A stretch of 40,205 nucleotides of DNA from Caballeronia calidae. GTDB lineage: Bacteria > Pseudomonadota > Gammaproteobacteria > Burkholderiales > Burkholderiaceae. The translations under genes and the position numbers were made by a program. Numbering within the stretch: position 1 is the stretch's first letter; each line of letters begins with the position of its first letter. The stretch lies in NCBI RefSeq assembly GCF_900044055.2, contig NZ_FCOX02000063.1, positions 1 to 40,205 of the forward strand. The letters are read 5' to 3'. A model generated the notes under the pieces. That model saw only the letters and a program-made list of their open reading frames with translations, was not told where the DNA came from and made no database searches. Positions 15,734 to 25,569 of the stretch are shown piece after piece.

Positions 15734-18001
15734 ATGGACGAACAACTGAAGCAGAGCGCCCTCGCGTATCACCAGAATCCCCGTCCCGGCAAGATCTCGG
15801 TCACGCCGACGAAACCCTTGTCCAACCAGTTCGACCTCTCGCTCGCGTATTCGCCGGGCGTCGCGGCCGCGTGCATGGCGATCTACGACGAACCGCTCGA
15901 CGCGCAGAAGTACACCTCGCGCGCGAATCTGGTCGGCGTCGTGACGAACGGTACGGCCGTGCTGGGTCTCGGCAACATCGGTCCGCTCGCCGCGAAGCCG
16001 GTGATGGAAGGCAAAGGCTGTCTGTTCAAGAAGTTCGCGGGCATCGACGTGTTCGACATCGAGTTGGCCGAAACCGATCCGGACAAGCTCGTCGACGCGA
16101 TCGCGATGCTCGAACCCACTCTGGGCGGCATCAACCTCGAAGACATCAAGGCGCCGGAATGCTTCTATATCGAGAAGAAGCTGCGTGAGCGCATGAAGAT
16201 TCCCGTCTTCCATGACGATCAGCACGGTACGGCGATCATCGCGTCGGCGGCGATTCTCAACGGCCTGAAAGTGGTCGGCAAGAAGCTGGAAGAAGTGAAG
16301 CTCGTGTGCTCGGGCGCGGGCGCGGCGGCGATCGCGTGTCTGGATCTGCTGGTGCACCTCGGGCTGAAGAAGTCGAACACGCTTGTGATCGACTCGAAGG
16401 GCGTGATCTACGAAGGCCGCGGCAACCTGGATGCTTCGAAGGAACGCTATCAGGCGACGACCGATGCGCGCACGCTCGGCGATGCGATGCACGGCTGCGA
16501 CGTGTTCCTCGGCTGCTCGAGCGCCGGCGTGCTGAAGCCGGAAATGGTCACGACCATGGCCGACAAGCCGCTGATTCTGGCGCTAGCGAATCCGGAGCCG
16601 GAAATCCGCCCGGAGGAAGCGAAGAAGGTGCGGCCGGACTGCATCGTCGCGACAGGCCGTTCGGACTATCCGAACCAGGTCAACAACGTGCTGTGCTTCC
16701 CGTTCATCTTCCGCGGCGCGCTGGATGTCGGCGCGACGACGATCACGGAAGAGATGAAGCTCGCGTGCGTGCGCGCGATCGCCGAGCTCGCGGAAGAAAC
16801 CGATCAGGGCGACGAAGTCGCGAAGGCATATGAAGGGCACTCGCTCGAGTTCGGTCCAGAGTATCTGATTCCGAAGCCTTTCGATCCGCGTCTGATCATC
16901 AAGATCGCGCCGGCCGTCGCGCAAGCCGCGATGGATTCGGGCGTTGCGACCCGTCCGATCAAGGACATGAACGCGTACCGCGAGCAACTCGGCGCAACCG
17001 TCTACCGTACGGGTATGGTGATGCGCCCGGTGTTCGCGGCGGCGAGGGAGCAAGTGGCGCGAATCGTGTTCGCGGAAGGCGAGGACGAGCGCGTGCTGCG
17101 CGCCGCGCAATTCGTGCTGCTCGAAAAAATCGCGAAGCCGATACTGGTCGGCCGTCCGGCCGTGATCGAGACCCGTCTGAAGAAGATGGGCTCGAAGCTC
17201 AAGTGCGGCGAAGACTTCAAGATCGTGAATCCGGAAGACGATCCGCGTTATCACAAAAGCTGGCAGGCCTATCACGAAATCGGCGCACGCTCGGGTATGA
17301 CGCCGGAAGTCGCGAAGGCCGCGATGCGCAAGTTCAATACGCTAATCGGCGCGATTCTCGTGCATCTCGGCGACGCGGACGGCATGATCTGCGGTCTGAT
17401 CGATACGTATCACGAGCATCTGAAGTTCGTCGAGCAGGTGCTGGGCAAGGCGGCGCACGTTGATAATTTCGCCGCGATGAATCTGCTGATGCTGCCGGGC
17501 CGAAACCTCTTCATCAGCGACACGTACGTGAACGAAGTGCCGACGGCCGAACAGCTCGCGGACATGACGGTTCTCGCCGCGAGCGAGATCGAGAAGTTCG
17601 GCATCGTGCCGAAGGTCGCGCTGCTGTCGAACTCGAACTTCGGCAGCACTCCGTCGTTGTCGACCGGGCGTATGGCCCACGCCCGCAAGCTGATCGCCGA
17701 GCGCGCGCCGCATCTCGAAGTGGATGGGGAAATGCACGGCGACGCGGCGTTGTCGGAAGCGGTGCGCAAGGCCGCGTTCCCGGGCACGACGCTCAAGGGT
17801 GAAGCGAACTTGCTGATCATGCCGAATCTGGACGCGGCGAACATCACATACAACCTGCTGAAAATGACCGGCGGCGAAGGCGTGACGGTCGGTCCGTTCC
17901 TGCTCGGCGCGGCAAAGCCCGTGCACATCTTGACGCCGGCCGCGACCGTGCGGCGGATCATCAACATGACGGCGATTGCTTCAGCAAACGCGAAGGCATA
18001 A
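15734..18001 (+). CDS. maeB: NADP-dependent malic enzyme with phosphotransacetylase-like domain
   Basis: The protein has 755 residues, the normal size for the fused MaeB type. Residues about 1-430 are malic enzyme: SLAYSPGVAAAC, the NGTAVLGLGNIGPLAAKPV block, FHDDQHGTA for metal and substrate, and VCSGAGAAAIACLDLL for NADP. Residues about 435-755 are phosphate acetyltransferase-like (FAEGEDERVLRAAQ; EGVTVGPFLLGAAKPVHIL), usually regulatory, responding to acetyl-CoA. It decarboxylates malate to pyruvate and makes NADPH. I use ATG 15734 (GAGAAGG upstream) rather than the in-frame TTG at 15710. A decayed copy of its 3' end lies at 8915. In context it could supply NADPH for the OYEs and monooxygenases. 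Confidence 0.97.
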   Translation: MDEQLKQSALAYHQNPRPGKISVTPTKPLSNQFDLSLAYSPGVAAACMAIYDEPLDAQKYTSRANLVGVVTNGTAVLGLGNIGPLAAKPVMEGKGCLFKKFAGIDVFDIELAETDPDKLVDAIAMLEPTLGGINLEDIKAPECFYIEKKLRERMKIPVFHDDQHGTAIIASAAILNGLKVVGKKLEEVKLVCSGAGAAAIACLDLLVHLGLKKSNTLVIDSKGVIYEGRGNLDASKERYQATTDARTLGDAMHGCDVFLGCSSAGVLKPEMVTTMADKPLILALANPEPEIRPEEAKKVRPDCIVATGRSDYPNQVNNVLCFPFIFRGALDVGATTITEEMKLACVRAIAELAEETDQGDEVAKAYEGHSLEFGPEYLIPKPFDPRLIIKIAPAVAQAAMDSGVATRPIKDMNAYREQLGATVYRTGMVMRPVFAAAREQVARIVFAEGEDERVLRAAQFVLLEKIAKPILVGRPAVIETRLKKMGSKLKCGEDFKIVNPEDDPRYHKSWQAYHEIGARSGMTPEVAKAAMRKFNTLIGAILVHLGDADGMICGLIDTYHEHLKFVEQVLGKAAHVDNFAAMNLLMLPGRNLFISDTYVNEVPTAEQLADMTVLAASEIEKFGIVPKVALLSNSNFGSTPSLSTGRMAHARKLIAERAPHLEVDGEMHGDAALSEAVRKAAFPGTTLKGEANLLIMPNLDAANITYNLLKMTGGEGVTVGPFLLGAAKPVHILTPAATVRRIINMTAIASANAKA

Positions 18002-18033
18002 CGCGTTCTTCGCACTGCCACCGCAGCAGCATG

Positions 18034-18070
18034 CCCGGTTGTCAACCCTTGTTTCGGATCGAGAACCGGG
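18034..18070 (+). terminator. Terminator after maeB
   Basis: Stem CCCGGTT/AACCGGG with a long loop is followed by CTTTCTCATTT. It starts about 30 bp after the maeB stop and lies between the converging maeB and MFS genes. Confidence 0.6.
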
Positions 18071-18110
18071 CTTTCTCATTTCAGAGAAGGCGGCTGCGCC
18101 AGAATACTGC

Positions 18111-19361
18111 TCATAGCGTTGCCCGATCGGATGCTTCTCTTTGCACATGGTGGCGCACGCCAGTGACGACGCGGTGTGCGGCGAGGGCGAGGATACCAGC
18201 GAGAAGCGCCATGAGAATAGAGAGCCCGATCAGCGATGCGTTCAGGCCGAGATGATTCGCTGCCAAGCCAAGGGCAAGCACTGGAACAATGCCGCCTAGG
18301 TACGCAATCGAGAAAAACGACGACAGCATGCCCGCCCGGTGCTCTGGCGTTGCCATCGCGTTGATTACAAGGAGCGCAGACATGAAGGCAAGACCTTGCC
18401 CGAATCCGCCAATCAGATCACTCGCAACGAACAGCAATCCGGACGAAAGGCTAACCGATGCCGCCAGCATCACGAGACTTCCGGTCACGATGAGGGATCC
18501 GGTGACGAGTCCCTTCTTTGCACTCATCCCCCGAAGGGTCAACTGTGCCGCAGCCGAACCAGCGAAGAGCAATGCAACGCCAATGCCACCAACGGCGGGG
18601 CCTCTCCACGGAAGGAAAGCGTTGAAAAATGAAGGCGCAAGCGATGCAAAGAGGCTGAACAGCGTATAACCGACGAACGTAATTACCGCCACTGTTGCGA
18701 ACTGTCTGGTCTGTTGTGCGTCAGGCATGTGAAAGCGGAGACGAGGAATAAACCCGCCTGTGATTGTTCGGGCTCCCTGTGTGCGGTGGCGCAGCAGGGC
18801 CGCAAGAGCCAATAGCAGCGCGCCAGTCAGAACGCCGTACGGCAACTGGAGGGGAAACGCGAAAGCTTGTGCGATAGCGCCTCCAGCGAGCGGACCGACA
18901 CCTAGGCCCACGATCGTCATTAACGCCCCAATCGATGACGCATGCGTCATCCTCTCTGGTGGAGACACAGCGACAAGGCCAGCCGTAGCAGAGGTAGACG
19001 CAATACCTGCCGCCAGACCAATTGCGAAACGCCCGATGGAAAGAATCGAAAGGCTTGGCGCGAGGCCCGAAATAACAAGGCCGACAAGCGCGAGCACAGT
19101 TGCCGTGCGCAACGCACGAATATAGCCAATGTGCTCGCTCAGATGCCCAAGGAACAGTAGTGCCAGCAGTGTTCCGACCATGTACGTCGTATAGGCAACC
19201 GTGATTCCGCCCGGACCGATGAGAAATTCCTTTTCATACAAAGGATACAACGGGCTCGCAAGCGTTGCCCCTGCCATGATTGAGCACAAGGTGTAGGCCA
19301 TCGCGATAAATTGCGCGTTTGAGATGGGACTTCTGGCTGCTGAAATATGCTGAGTATCCAT
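18111..19361 (-). CDS. Major facilitator superfamily transporter
   Basis: This 416-residue inner-membrane protein has about 12 hydrophobic segments. The MFS loop 2-3 signature is present as FLGHLSEHIGYIRAL near 75-89, and the family's early segment follows as YTTYMVGTLLALLFLGHLSEH. It resembles drug:H+ antiporter-1-like or small-molecule MFS proteins; the substrate is unknown. In context it could import or export the compound metabolised by the cluster. The ATG at 19361 has only a weak ribosome site. It is divergent from the alpha/beta hydrolase, with an operator at 19651-19664 in between. A degraded copy of its 3' end lies at 9290-9629. Confidence 0.9.
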   Translation of the reverse strand: MDTQHISAARSPISNAQFIAMAYTLCSIMAGATLASPLYPLYEKEFLIGPGGITVAYTTYMVGTLLALLFLGHLSEHIGYIRALRTATVLALVGLVISGLAPSLSILSIGRFAIGLAAGIASTSATAGLVAVSPPERMTHASSIGALMTIVGLGVGPLAGGAIAQAFAFPLQLPYGVLTGALLLALAALLRHRTQGARTITGGFIPRLRFHMPDAQQTRQFATVAVITFVGYTLFSLFASLAPSFFNAFLPWRGPAVGGIGVALLFAGSAAAQLTLRGMSAKKGLVTGSLIVTGSLVMLAASVSLSSGLLFVASDLIGGFGQGLAFMSALLVINAMATPEHRAGMLSSFFSIAYLGGIVPVLALGLAANHLGLNASLIGLSILMALLAGILALAAHRVVTGVRHHVQREASDRATL

Positions 19362-19829
19362 TGCTGCAAATCTCGATATCTAGTCGAGAAGCAGAATAGA
19401 TCAGCAATCTTGGATTGAGAACGCTATCCGAGGGCAACGCTGCATTGCGCGGGAGTCAGAACGCTCGGCGCGGTGCTACATACACGCGCACTTCAGGGCT
19501 TCTTCGAAGATGGGTTGCGCAAAATGCAATTGTCTTTTGCCCACTGACAAACCGCCCCTGACCAACACCGGCAAACACAGGTGTTTCAAGGCTCTGAGCG
19601 GTAACGGCATGCTGTGACCTCGAAATCCTCCAATTTAATCAGGCTGCAAATTATCGATAGATCAATTAATCTGCGTTTGTCGGCTGTCGAACTGCTTGTT
19701 TCAACATGCGCTTACTTATCGGTGCCAGTGCGATCTGCAGAATTGGGCAAAGGTTTGACCGACACGTAGCCCCGGTGCGCCGGTTTGTTTGATCTCCTGC
19801 AACTTGCAAATATTCGAGGTACGTCGCCC
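19362..19829. other. 468-bp divergent intergenic region with one operator
   Basis: This separates the MFS gene (-) from the alpha/beta hydrolase (+). Apart from the operator at 19651-19664 I see no gene and no clear promoter hexamers. In-frame extension of the hydrolase to a TTG at 19785 is possible but unsupported. Confidence 0.5.
19651..19664. promoter_or_regulatory. TetR-type operator between MFS and hydrolase
   Basis: TTATC-GATA-GATCA is an exact consensus match, 166 bp before the hydrolase ATG and 290 bp before the MFS start. It could govern either or both of these divergent genes. Confidence 0.65.
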
Positions 19830-20705
19830 ATGAATACGCGTGCTGAACTTTCGACTTTCGCTGACCCGCAGTTGACGTTCGCCACTATTCCGTCGGGCAT
19901 ATCCATTCCATACGTCGATATTGGAAGCGGCGAGCCGCTGCTCTTCGTGCATGGATCGCTTTGCGACTATCGCTTTTGGGATCCCCAGATCAACGCGCTT
20001 TCCAGCGATTTTCGATGCATCGCGCCTAGTCTTAGCCATTATTGGCCAGCCGCCGATGCAGCCATTCAGAGCGACTTTACAATTGAGAACCACGTTGCTG
20101 AATTGGCTGATTTTATCGTCGAGCTAGGTCCTGCACCGGTGCATGTCATTGGACATTCACGAGGCGCGGCAGTGGCATTTATGCTTGCACACAACTGCCC
20201 GCACCTCGTAAAGACGCTGACCCTTGCAGATCCTGCGGGCCCATTGCAGCTTGACCAGACAGGCCAGGCGTCTCTCCCGGCTGCTGTGATTGCATTGCGT
20301 TCGAAGGTTGCCGACTTGATCGAAAGCGGGAACGTTCTGGATGGGCTGGAGATGTTTGTCGATTCAGTCAGCGTTCCCGGATCGTGGCGAAAGAGCCCAG
20401 AGCGATTCAGGAGAATGGCAATTGATAATGCGAAAACATTGCCGCTCCAATTCAGGGAGGAACTACCGGCTTATTCGTACGGCGCATCACTAGGCATCGT
20501 CAGCAGGACGTTGTTAATCGACGGACAGCACAGTCCGCATATGTACCGGAACAACGTTGCCAAACTCGCCGAGTGGATCGGCCTTGCAGAGCGCGAAACG
20601 ATTTCCGGTGCTTCTCACGGAATGAATGTCGCAAAACCGGCTGCATTCAATCGAGCGATTCGATCGTTCATTCAGTCGCAGAACCTGGAGTTGTCGCTAG
20701 TTTGA
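19830..20705 (+). CDS. Alpha/beta hydrolase
   Basis: The 291-residue protein has the alpha/beta-hydrolase fold. The oxyanion-hole motif is FVHGSLCDYRFW (near 39-50), the nucleophile is Ser110 in VIGHSRGAAVAF, an acid lies near 243 in LLIDGQHSP and the His is near 271 in GASHGMNV. There is no signal peptide, so it is cytoplasmic. It could be an esterase, lactonase or C-C bond hydrolase acting on a ring-cleavage product. The ATG at 19830 is favoured by GAGG about 10 bp upstream and conserved-length reasoning. It is co-regulated with the cluster through the operator at 19651. Unit 1 has lost this gene. Confidence 0.92.
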   Translation: MNTRAELSTFADPQLTFATIPSGISIPYVDIGSGEPLLFVHGSLCDYRFWDPQINALSSDFRCIAPSLSHYWPAADAAIQSDFTIENHVAELADFIVELGPAPVHVIGHSRGAAVAFMLAHNCPHLVKTLTLADPAGPLQLDQTGQASLPAAVIALRSKVADLIESGNVLDGLEMFVDSVSVPGSWRKSPERFRRMAIDNAKTLPLQFREELPAYSYGASLGIVSRTLLIDGQHSPHMYRNNVAKLAEWIGLAERETISGASHGMNVAKPAAFNRAIRSFIQSQNLELSLV

Positions 20706-20748
20706 CGTCACACGAATTGTGATCCCGATGGTTTTCGTCGCGAAGACA

Positions 20749-20779
20749 AACGCCCCTGCTGGGAGGTAGCAGAGGCGTT
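20749..20779. terminator. Bidirectional terminator between hydrolase and porin
   Basis: AACGCC-CTGCT pairs with AGCAG-GGCGTT (one mismatch, 7-base loop). It lies 44 bp after the hydrolase stop and past the 3' end of the convergent porin gene. On the minus strand it is followed by TTTGTCTT. Confidence 0.7.
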
Positions 20780-20831
20780 GTTATCGGACTCTGAGTAGTT
20801 GTACTAATAACTGGAACGACTACTACTACTC

Positions 20832-22095
20832 TTAGAACTTGTGCGCTATCCCGATAGCATCGACGAACTGTTGCTTGGATGCAGAAGGTGTCATCCCGTT
20901 GATAGAAGCCACGGCTGGCTGACCGAACGAGTCTACACCTGCAGCGCGCTGATATGCGGCGACCATATACACATCCGTTCGCTTCGACAGGTAGTAGTGC
21001 ACTCCGGCGTTGACCTGGTTGTAATGGGCCTTCATGGCATTGGGGCCGCTCATTGCGGTGTAGGAATATGATCCTGAGAGAGACAGCGCTTGTGCGGAAC
21101 GCCAGGAAGTGGTCAGTTCGATTGTATTGAATACCGCGCTTCCTGTGTAGCCGAGGGTGTTCGGGCCCGAGTCAGAGCCTAATCCAATGAAACGAGTGTT
21201 CGTATAGACGGCCCCGAGACTCGCGCGACCAAGCGCATACGAAATACCGGCACCGAAGACTTCCTCGCGATTCGCAGAGGCATAGCCCGCGACGACGGGG
21301 TTCTTCTGGGGTGTCGTGGCGGAACCCAGGGAGCCAATATTGTTGGTTGTTACACCGCCCGCGTTTGGCTGAGCGCCCCACATTGAGATGTTTGGATCAT
21401 ACGCGCTCAGGTATCCAATGCCGATTCGCAACGGACCCTCATTATATCCGGCGCCTGCGGAGAACACCTGATTCGTCGCCATGCTCCCGGGAACCCCACC
21501 AAACCCGTACAAGACATTTGCCGAGAAGCCCTTCCAGGTGGGAGAGGCAAGCTTGACGGTGTTGTTCTGGCGGACGGTCAGACCCAGGTTATCGATATCG
21601 TCGGGATGAGCGGTGATAAATCCGCCCCATTGACTTACGGCCGTGAAGGGAGAAAGGTAATCTACGAACGATGAATACTGTCGGCCCGCCGTCACAGTAC
21701 CAAGACTGACATTTGACAGACCGAGATACGCTTGACGACCGAAAAGTAGACCGCCTTGCCCTAACGCGCCATTTGCGACGTTGAAACCATTTTCCAGCGT
21801 AAATATCGCGCTCGTTCCGCCTCCGATGTCTTCGACTCCCCGCACACCGAACCGGCTCCCTATGTATGCGGATGTTGACGCGTCCTGTATTGAATATTGG
21901 CGCGCACCGTGGAGCACTCCGGCCACCTTGCCCGTTTGGGCATTGCTTACAAAAACAACGTCAGGATCGACTATGCCATAGAGCAGTTACACTGCTCTGC
22001 GCGAATGTTGAACACGACAGTCCAAGCAGAGCCACCGATGCGAGTACCTTCGTTCTTATCAAAATTGTTGTCGATTTCAGGCTGTGCGTAGTCAT
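20832..22095 (-). pseudogene. Outer-membrane porin (Burkholderia type), frameshifted after the signal peptide
   Basis: The start ATG at 22095 opens a clear signal peptide (basic start, then VLASVALLGLSCSTFAQSS) followed by VT. The frame then runs to a stop. One base less in the 21981-21990 stretch would restore LYGIVD, the usual porin opening, and join the long frame that continues to 20832. The rest is a normal 16-strand trimeric porin: SRFGVRGVEDIGGG, FTLENGF, GRQAYLGLS, loop-3 region and terminal AHKF with the C-terminal Phe. The extra base lies in a perfect hairpin, AGAGCAGT-TAC-ACTGCTCT. It is either a true inactivation, a phase switch or a sequencing error. It is the last gene of the pqqA-OYE-VOC-FMO-DUF485-actP run. 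Confidence 0.85.
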
Positions 22096-22222
22096 ATTTT
22101 TAACGGCTGCGTTTTAATTATGTTGTTCTCGTGTTTTGCGAGACTGTTGCGCCCCGCGTGCGTTGTATTCGTCGGGTGGACAAGTGCCGCTTATGCAAGC
22201 TGGCACTCGTTCCACTTATTGA

Positions 22223-23899
22223 TTAACTTTGGCTGCCGCTCTGGACCGGCACGGGCGCACCGGTTTCACACGTAACCAGCTGGTTGTCGAACAAGGCGCG
22301 TTCCCTGTTTGCCGTTGCCGAGCGGTCGGTGACTGAGAATACCCAGATGCCAGCGAATGCCGCGATCATTGAGAAGAGTGCTGGGTACTCGTACGGATAG
22401 ATTGCGTGGCTATGACCAAGCACCTGAACCCACACGGTAGGGCTAAGAATCGTCAGGACAACGGCTGTCAGAAGTCCGGCCATTCCGCCCATCACCGCTC
22501 CGCGGGTCGTCAGTCCACGCCAGTAAATCGACAGCAAGAGAACCGGAAACGTCGAACTGGCCGCAATCGAGAACACGAGACTGACAATAAAGGCGATGTA
22601 CTGGTTTTCGAAGGCGATCGCGAGCAACGTCGCCAGCACGCCCAGCACCACCGTGGTCAGACGCGAAACGTTTAGTTCCTCCCGTTCCGTCGCGTGACCG
22701 CCCCGGAACGCGTTCGCGTAAAGGTCATGTGACACGGCTGACGCGCCCGCCAGGGTCAAGCCAGCTACCACCGCAAGAATCGTAGAAAACGTGACCGCGC
22801 AGATGAATCCGAGAAAAACGTTGCCGCCGACGGCATGCGCGAGATGAACGGCTACCATGTTGACGCCGCCGATCAGTGCGCCGCTGGGATCGTGATACGC
22901 CGGATCGGTTGCGACGAGCGCGATGGTGCCAAACCCGATAATCACGATCAACGCATATCCGAGACCCACGATGCCCGTTGCATGAAGAATGCTCTTACGA
23001 GCCTCCTTGACGTCTGCAACAGTAAAGAATCGCATGAGGATGTGCGGCAAACCAGCCGTGCCAAAGATGAGTGCCAGACCGAGCGACAAGGCTGAAATCG
23101 GATCATGAATCAGACCACCCGGGCGCATGATCGCGTCGTGATGGGCATGCGCCTGCACCGCGGCTGCAAACAGTGCGTCGGGGTTAAACGAGAAGTGGCG
23201 AAGCACCATGAACGCCATGAAAGCGCAACCCGACAGCAGCAAAATAGCCTTGATAATCTGAATCCATGTGGTGGCCAGCATGCCGCCAAAGAACACGTAG
23301 ATAACCATCAGCACCCCGACGGTAACGACGGCAGGAAGATAATGGATACCGAACAGCAGTTGCACGAGCTTGCCAGCGCCAATCATCTGCGACACCAGGT
23401 AGAGCAGCACGATGACGAGCGAGCTGATCGCAGAGAAGGTTCGGACGGGGCGCTGTTGCAACCGGTACGACACTACATCCGCGAATGTGAAACGACCCAG
23501 ATTGCGCAGCGGCTCAGCAATCAGCGCGAGGATGATGGGCCAACTTGCCAGAAAGCCGATCGAGTAGATGAGCCCGTCGTAACCGTTCGAAAACACCAGA
23601 GAAGAAATGCCCAGCAGGGATGCAGCGGACATGTAGTCGCCTGCGATGGCCCAGCCGTTTTGCGCACCGGTGATTTTGCCGCCAGCGGCATAGTGATCCG
23701 CCACGCTGTGATTGTGTCTGGCCGCCCAGCGTGTAATTACAAGAGTCGCGACGACGAACACCAGAAACATCGCGATGGCAATGGGATTGCGCGTCTGGTG
23801 CAGCGTTGCCGTAACGGGACCGCCCGTCACGACGGGGGCTGCCCAGGCGCCTGCAACAGGCAGCGCACCCAAGAGCGGGACAATTTTTCGGATGCTCAT
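22223..23899 (-). CDS. actP: Cation/acetate symporter family protein
   Basis: A sodium:solute symporter of 558 residues with about 13-14 membrane segments. It opens with MSIRKIVPLLGALPVAGAWA, a cleavable signal-like segment usual for ActP. SSS motifs include NGWAIAGDYMSAASLLGIS near 85-103 and GTAGLPHILMRFFTV near 300. It takes up acetate, pyruvate or related short carboxylates with a cation. The start ATG (23899) overlaps the DUF485 stop by four bases (ATGA), a classic translational coupling. In-frame sequence upstream of this start belongs to the overlapping DUF485 gene and is not part of the protein. Its place in the catabolic operon suggests uptake of a pathway acid. Confidence 0.95.
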   Translation of the reverse strand: MSIRKIVPLLGALPVAGAWAAPVVTGGPVTATLHQTRNPIAIAMFLVFVVATLVITRWAARHNHSVADHYAAGGKITGAQNGWAIAGDYMSAASLLGISSLVFSNGYDGLIYSIGFLASWPIILALIAEPLRNLGRFTFADVVSYRLQQRPVRTFSAISSLVIVLLYLVSQMIGAGKLVQLLFGIHYLPAVVTVGVLMVIYVFFGGMLATTWIQIIKAILLLSGCAFMAFMVLRHFSFNPDALFAAAVQAHAHHDAIMRPGGLIHDPISALSLGLALIFGTAGLPHILMRFFTVADVKEARKSILHATGIVGLGYALIVIIGFGTIALVATDPAYHDPSGALIGGVNMVAVHLAHAVGGNVFLGFICAVTFSTILAVVAGLTLAGASAVSHDLYANAFRGGHATEREELNVSRLTTVVLGVLATLLAIAFENQYIAFIVSLVFSIAASSTFPVLLLSIYWRGLTTRGAVMGGMAGLLTAVVLTILSPTVWVQVLGHSHAIYPYEYPALFSMIAAFAGIWVFSVTDRSATANRERALFDNQLVTCETGAPVPVQSGSQS

Positions 23900-24243
23900 G
23901 CGTGCTCCTGACGACGGACGCGTTCGAGAAGGACGTCGTAGACCGTATTGGCCCGGTGGACGTAGATAGCGACGAGACCGAACGTAAATGCAAGCATCCC
24001 CAGGCCTACAGGGATTCCCCACGTGGTGGGGTGGCCAGCAACAATTTGAGTGCCCAGCACCCCGGGGGCGAAGGCTATCAGCAGGATGAAGGAAAAATAC
24101 GCCACCAGCATGCTTGCCGCCAACGTCCACGAAAACCTCCGACGACGCTTGACGAGTTGATGGAATTGGACGTCGCCTAGCATAGGCGACACGGCCACTG
24201 GGCCCGGGCTGAGGCTTTCGGCACACGTTGCCACGTTTGTCAT
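23896..24243 (-). CDS. DUF485 membrane protein, ActP partner
   Basis: This 115-residue inner-membrane protein has two hydrophobic segments (about 40-62, WTLAASMLVAYFSFILLIAF, and about 75-97, IPVGLGMLAFTFGLVAIYV) and a basic cytoplasmic tail. It is of the YjcH type that is nearly always encoded just before actP. The start ATG at 24243 has AGGAGG 7 bp upstream, better than the longer frame to 24297. A relic of its 5' end precedes the module in unit 1. Its exact role with ActP is not established. Confidence 0.93.
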   Translation of the reverse strand: MTNVATCAESLSPGPVAVSPMLGDVQFHQLVKRRRRFSWTLAASMLVAYFSFILLIAFAPGVLGTQIVAGHPTTWGIPVGLGMLAFTFGLVAIYVHRANTVYDVLLERVRRQEHA

Positions 24244-24326
24244 CGTATTTCCTCCTGACTGGGTAAAAGTCTTGCAACAATGGCGACCGACTCTCATGGC
24301 CGGTTCGCCCGTATCGGGGGTAACTA

Positions 24327-25553
24327 CTAAAGGGTTGGGGCCACAGCCGTCTCGCGCATGACGGCGTCCGGCGTGCGATATTTCTCGGCCATTTCCCGTT
24401 CGAACGGGGTTTTCATCTGCGCCTGCATATAGGCGCCCAGGTGGCGCGCATGCTCGACGATGGCGCAGCCAAACTGCAGGCGATGACGCTCGTAGTCGGC
24501 CAGCGCCGCGTGAATGTCGTCAATCTCTGCAAGCGAGCGGGCCAGCTGCAGTGCATCACCGGCCGCCTTGGTCACCCCCATGCCGCAGTGGGGACGTGCC
24601 ACAAATGCAGCGTCGCCGAGTAGCACGAGCCGGCCGAAGGTCAGCTGCGCCGCCTCGAGGTCGTAGATCGGCTGGAACAGTGGTTTCTGCGTTTTTTCAA
24701 CCACTTCCGCGAACGGCGGCGCCAGCAGGGTACGCGCTGCTTCGCGCATGTCCGTCAGGACGTCCGGACGAATCAGATGCGGCGGAATGCCAGTGGGATA
24801 GTGGTTGCCGGAGGCATCGGTGAGCAGATCGCGCAACGTGCTCGCTTCGTCTGTCGGCCGGTACCACACAAAGTTGTAACGACGTTGGCCGGGTTCTGTA
24901 CTGTTGCCGGGACCGGCCACGGGATAGCCGAGCATCTGTTCGCCGGACGGCAGGCAGAAGGCAAATTTGTCGAACAGGGCGCCCCACGCTTCCGGGGACA
25001 GGTCGCGCTCGTCGACGAGTCCTCGCCATGCGATGTAGCCCGCATACTGCAACTTCACGTCAGGCAGATACTTCTGTCGAATGCTTGAGCGGAACCCATC
25101 AGCAGCCACGACAAGATCGGCCCGCAGCTTTGAGTTGTCCGAGAGCGTGACTTCCGCATGGTCCGCAAAGCTTTCGACTGCGTCGACCACTGCGCCTGAT
25201 CGATAGCAGTTATCGGGCAGTGCCGAACGAAGCACGTGATACATCTTGCTCCACGCAGTGAGGATCTGTGTGAGCGGGTGGGAGCCGGCCAGGCTGCCAT
25301 CGGCGTTCAAGGTAATCCGGCTATGTACGGTGACGCCGATGTCGTCGTTCACGTCCACACCGGCCGCGATCAGCGCTTCCAGAAGTTCCGGGTGAGTCAC
25401 GATGCCAGCGCCGCGTCCCGCGAGTTCCTCGGGAACGCGCTCCAGTACGGTCACGTCCCAGCCGCTGCGGAGCAAAAGATTGGCAGCGAAAAGGCCACCG
25501 AGCGAACCACCCACGATGACTGCCTTACGGCGATCCAAAAAGTTGCGTTGCAT
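24327..25553 (-). CDS. FAD-dependent monooxygenase, 2,6-dihydroxypyridine hydroxylase-like (copy 2)
   Basis: This 408-residue flavoprotein is identical to copy 1 except that it ends one residue earlier (G to A at 24329 makes TAG). It has the dinucleotide fold VIVGGSLGGLFAANLL, the DG motif AADGFRSSIRQ and the GD motif LLGDAAFVARPHCGMG. It presumably hydroxylates an aromatic or enolic ring with NAD(P)H and O2. It lies 16 bp after the VOC gene and 83 bp before DUF485-actP in the same direction, so transcription can run from pqqA to actP. Having an exact duplicate suggests that dosage of this enzyme matters. Confidence 0.93.
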   Translation of the reverse strand: MQRNFLDRRKAVIVGGSLGGLFAANLLLRSGWDVTVLERVPEELAGRGAGIVTHPELLEALIAAGVDVNDDIGVTVHSRITLNADGSLAGSHPLTQILTAWSKMYHVLRSALPDNCYRSGAVVDAVESFADHAEVTLSDNSKLRADLVVAADGFRSSIRQKYLPDVKLQYAGYIAWRGLVDERDLSPEAWGALFDKFAFCLPSGEQMLGYPVAGPGNSTEPGQRRYNFVWYRPTDEASTLRDLLTDASGNHYPTGIPPHLIRPDVLTDMREAARTLLAPPFAEVVEKTQKPLFQPIYDLEAAQLTFGRLVLLGDAAFVARPHCGMGVTKAAGDALQLARSLAEIDDIHAALADYERHRLQFGCAIVEHARHLGAYMQAQMKTPFEREMAEKYRTPDAVMRETAVAPTL

Positions 25554-25569
25554 GTCGAAAATCTCCGGG

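Noticed and set aside
15605..16492. Long antisense frame over the start of maeB
   Set aside because: A codon-bias shadow of maeB with no recognisable protein pattern.
22223..24280. 685-codon frame starting 381 bp upstream of actP
   Set aside because: The first 127 codons lie over the DUF485 gene in another frame and are not protein-like; actP starts at 23899 with the coupled ATGA overlap.
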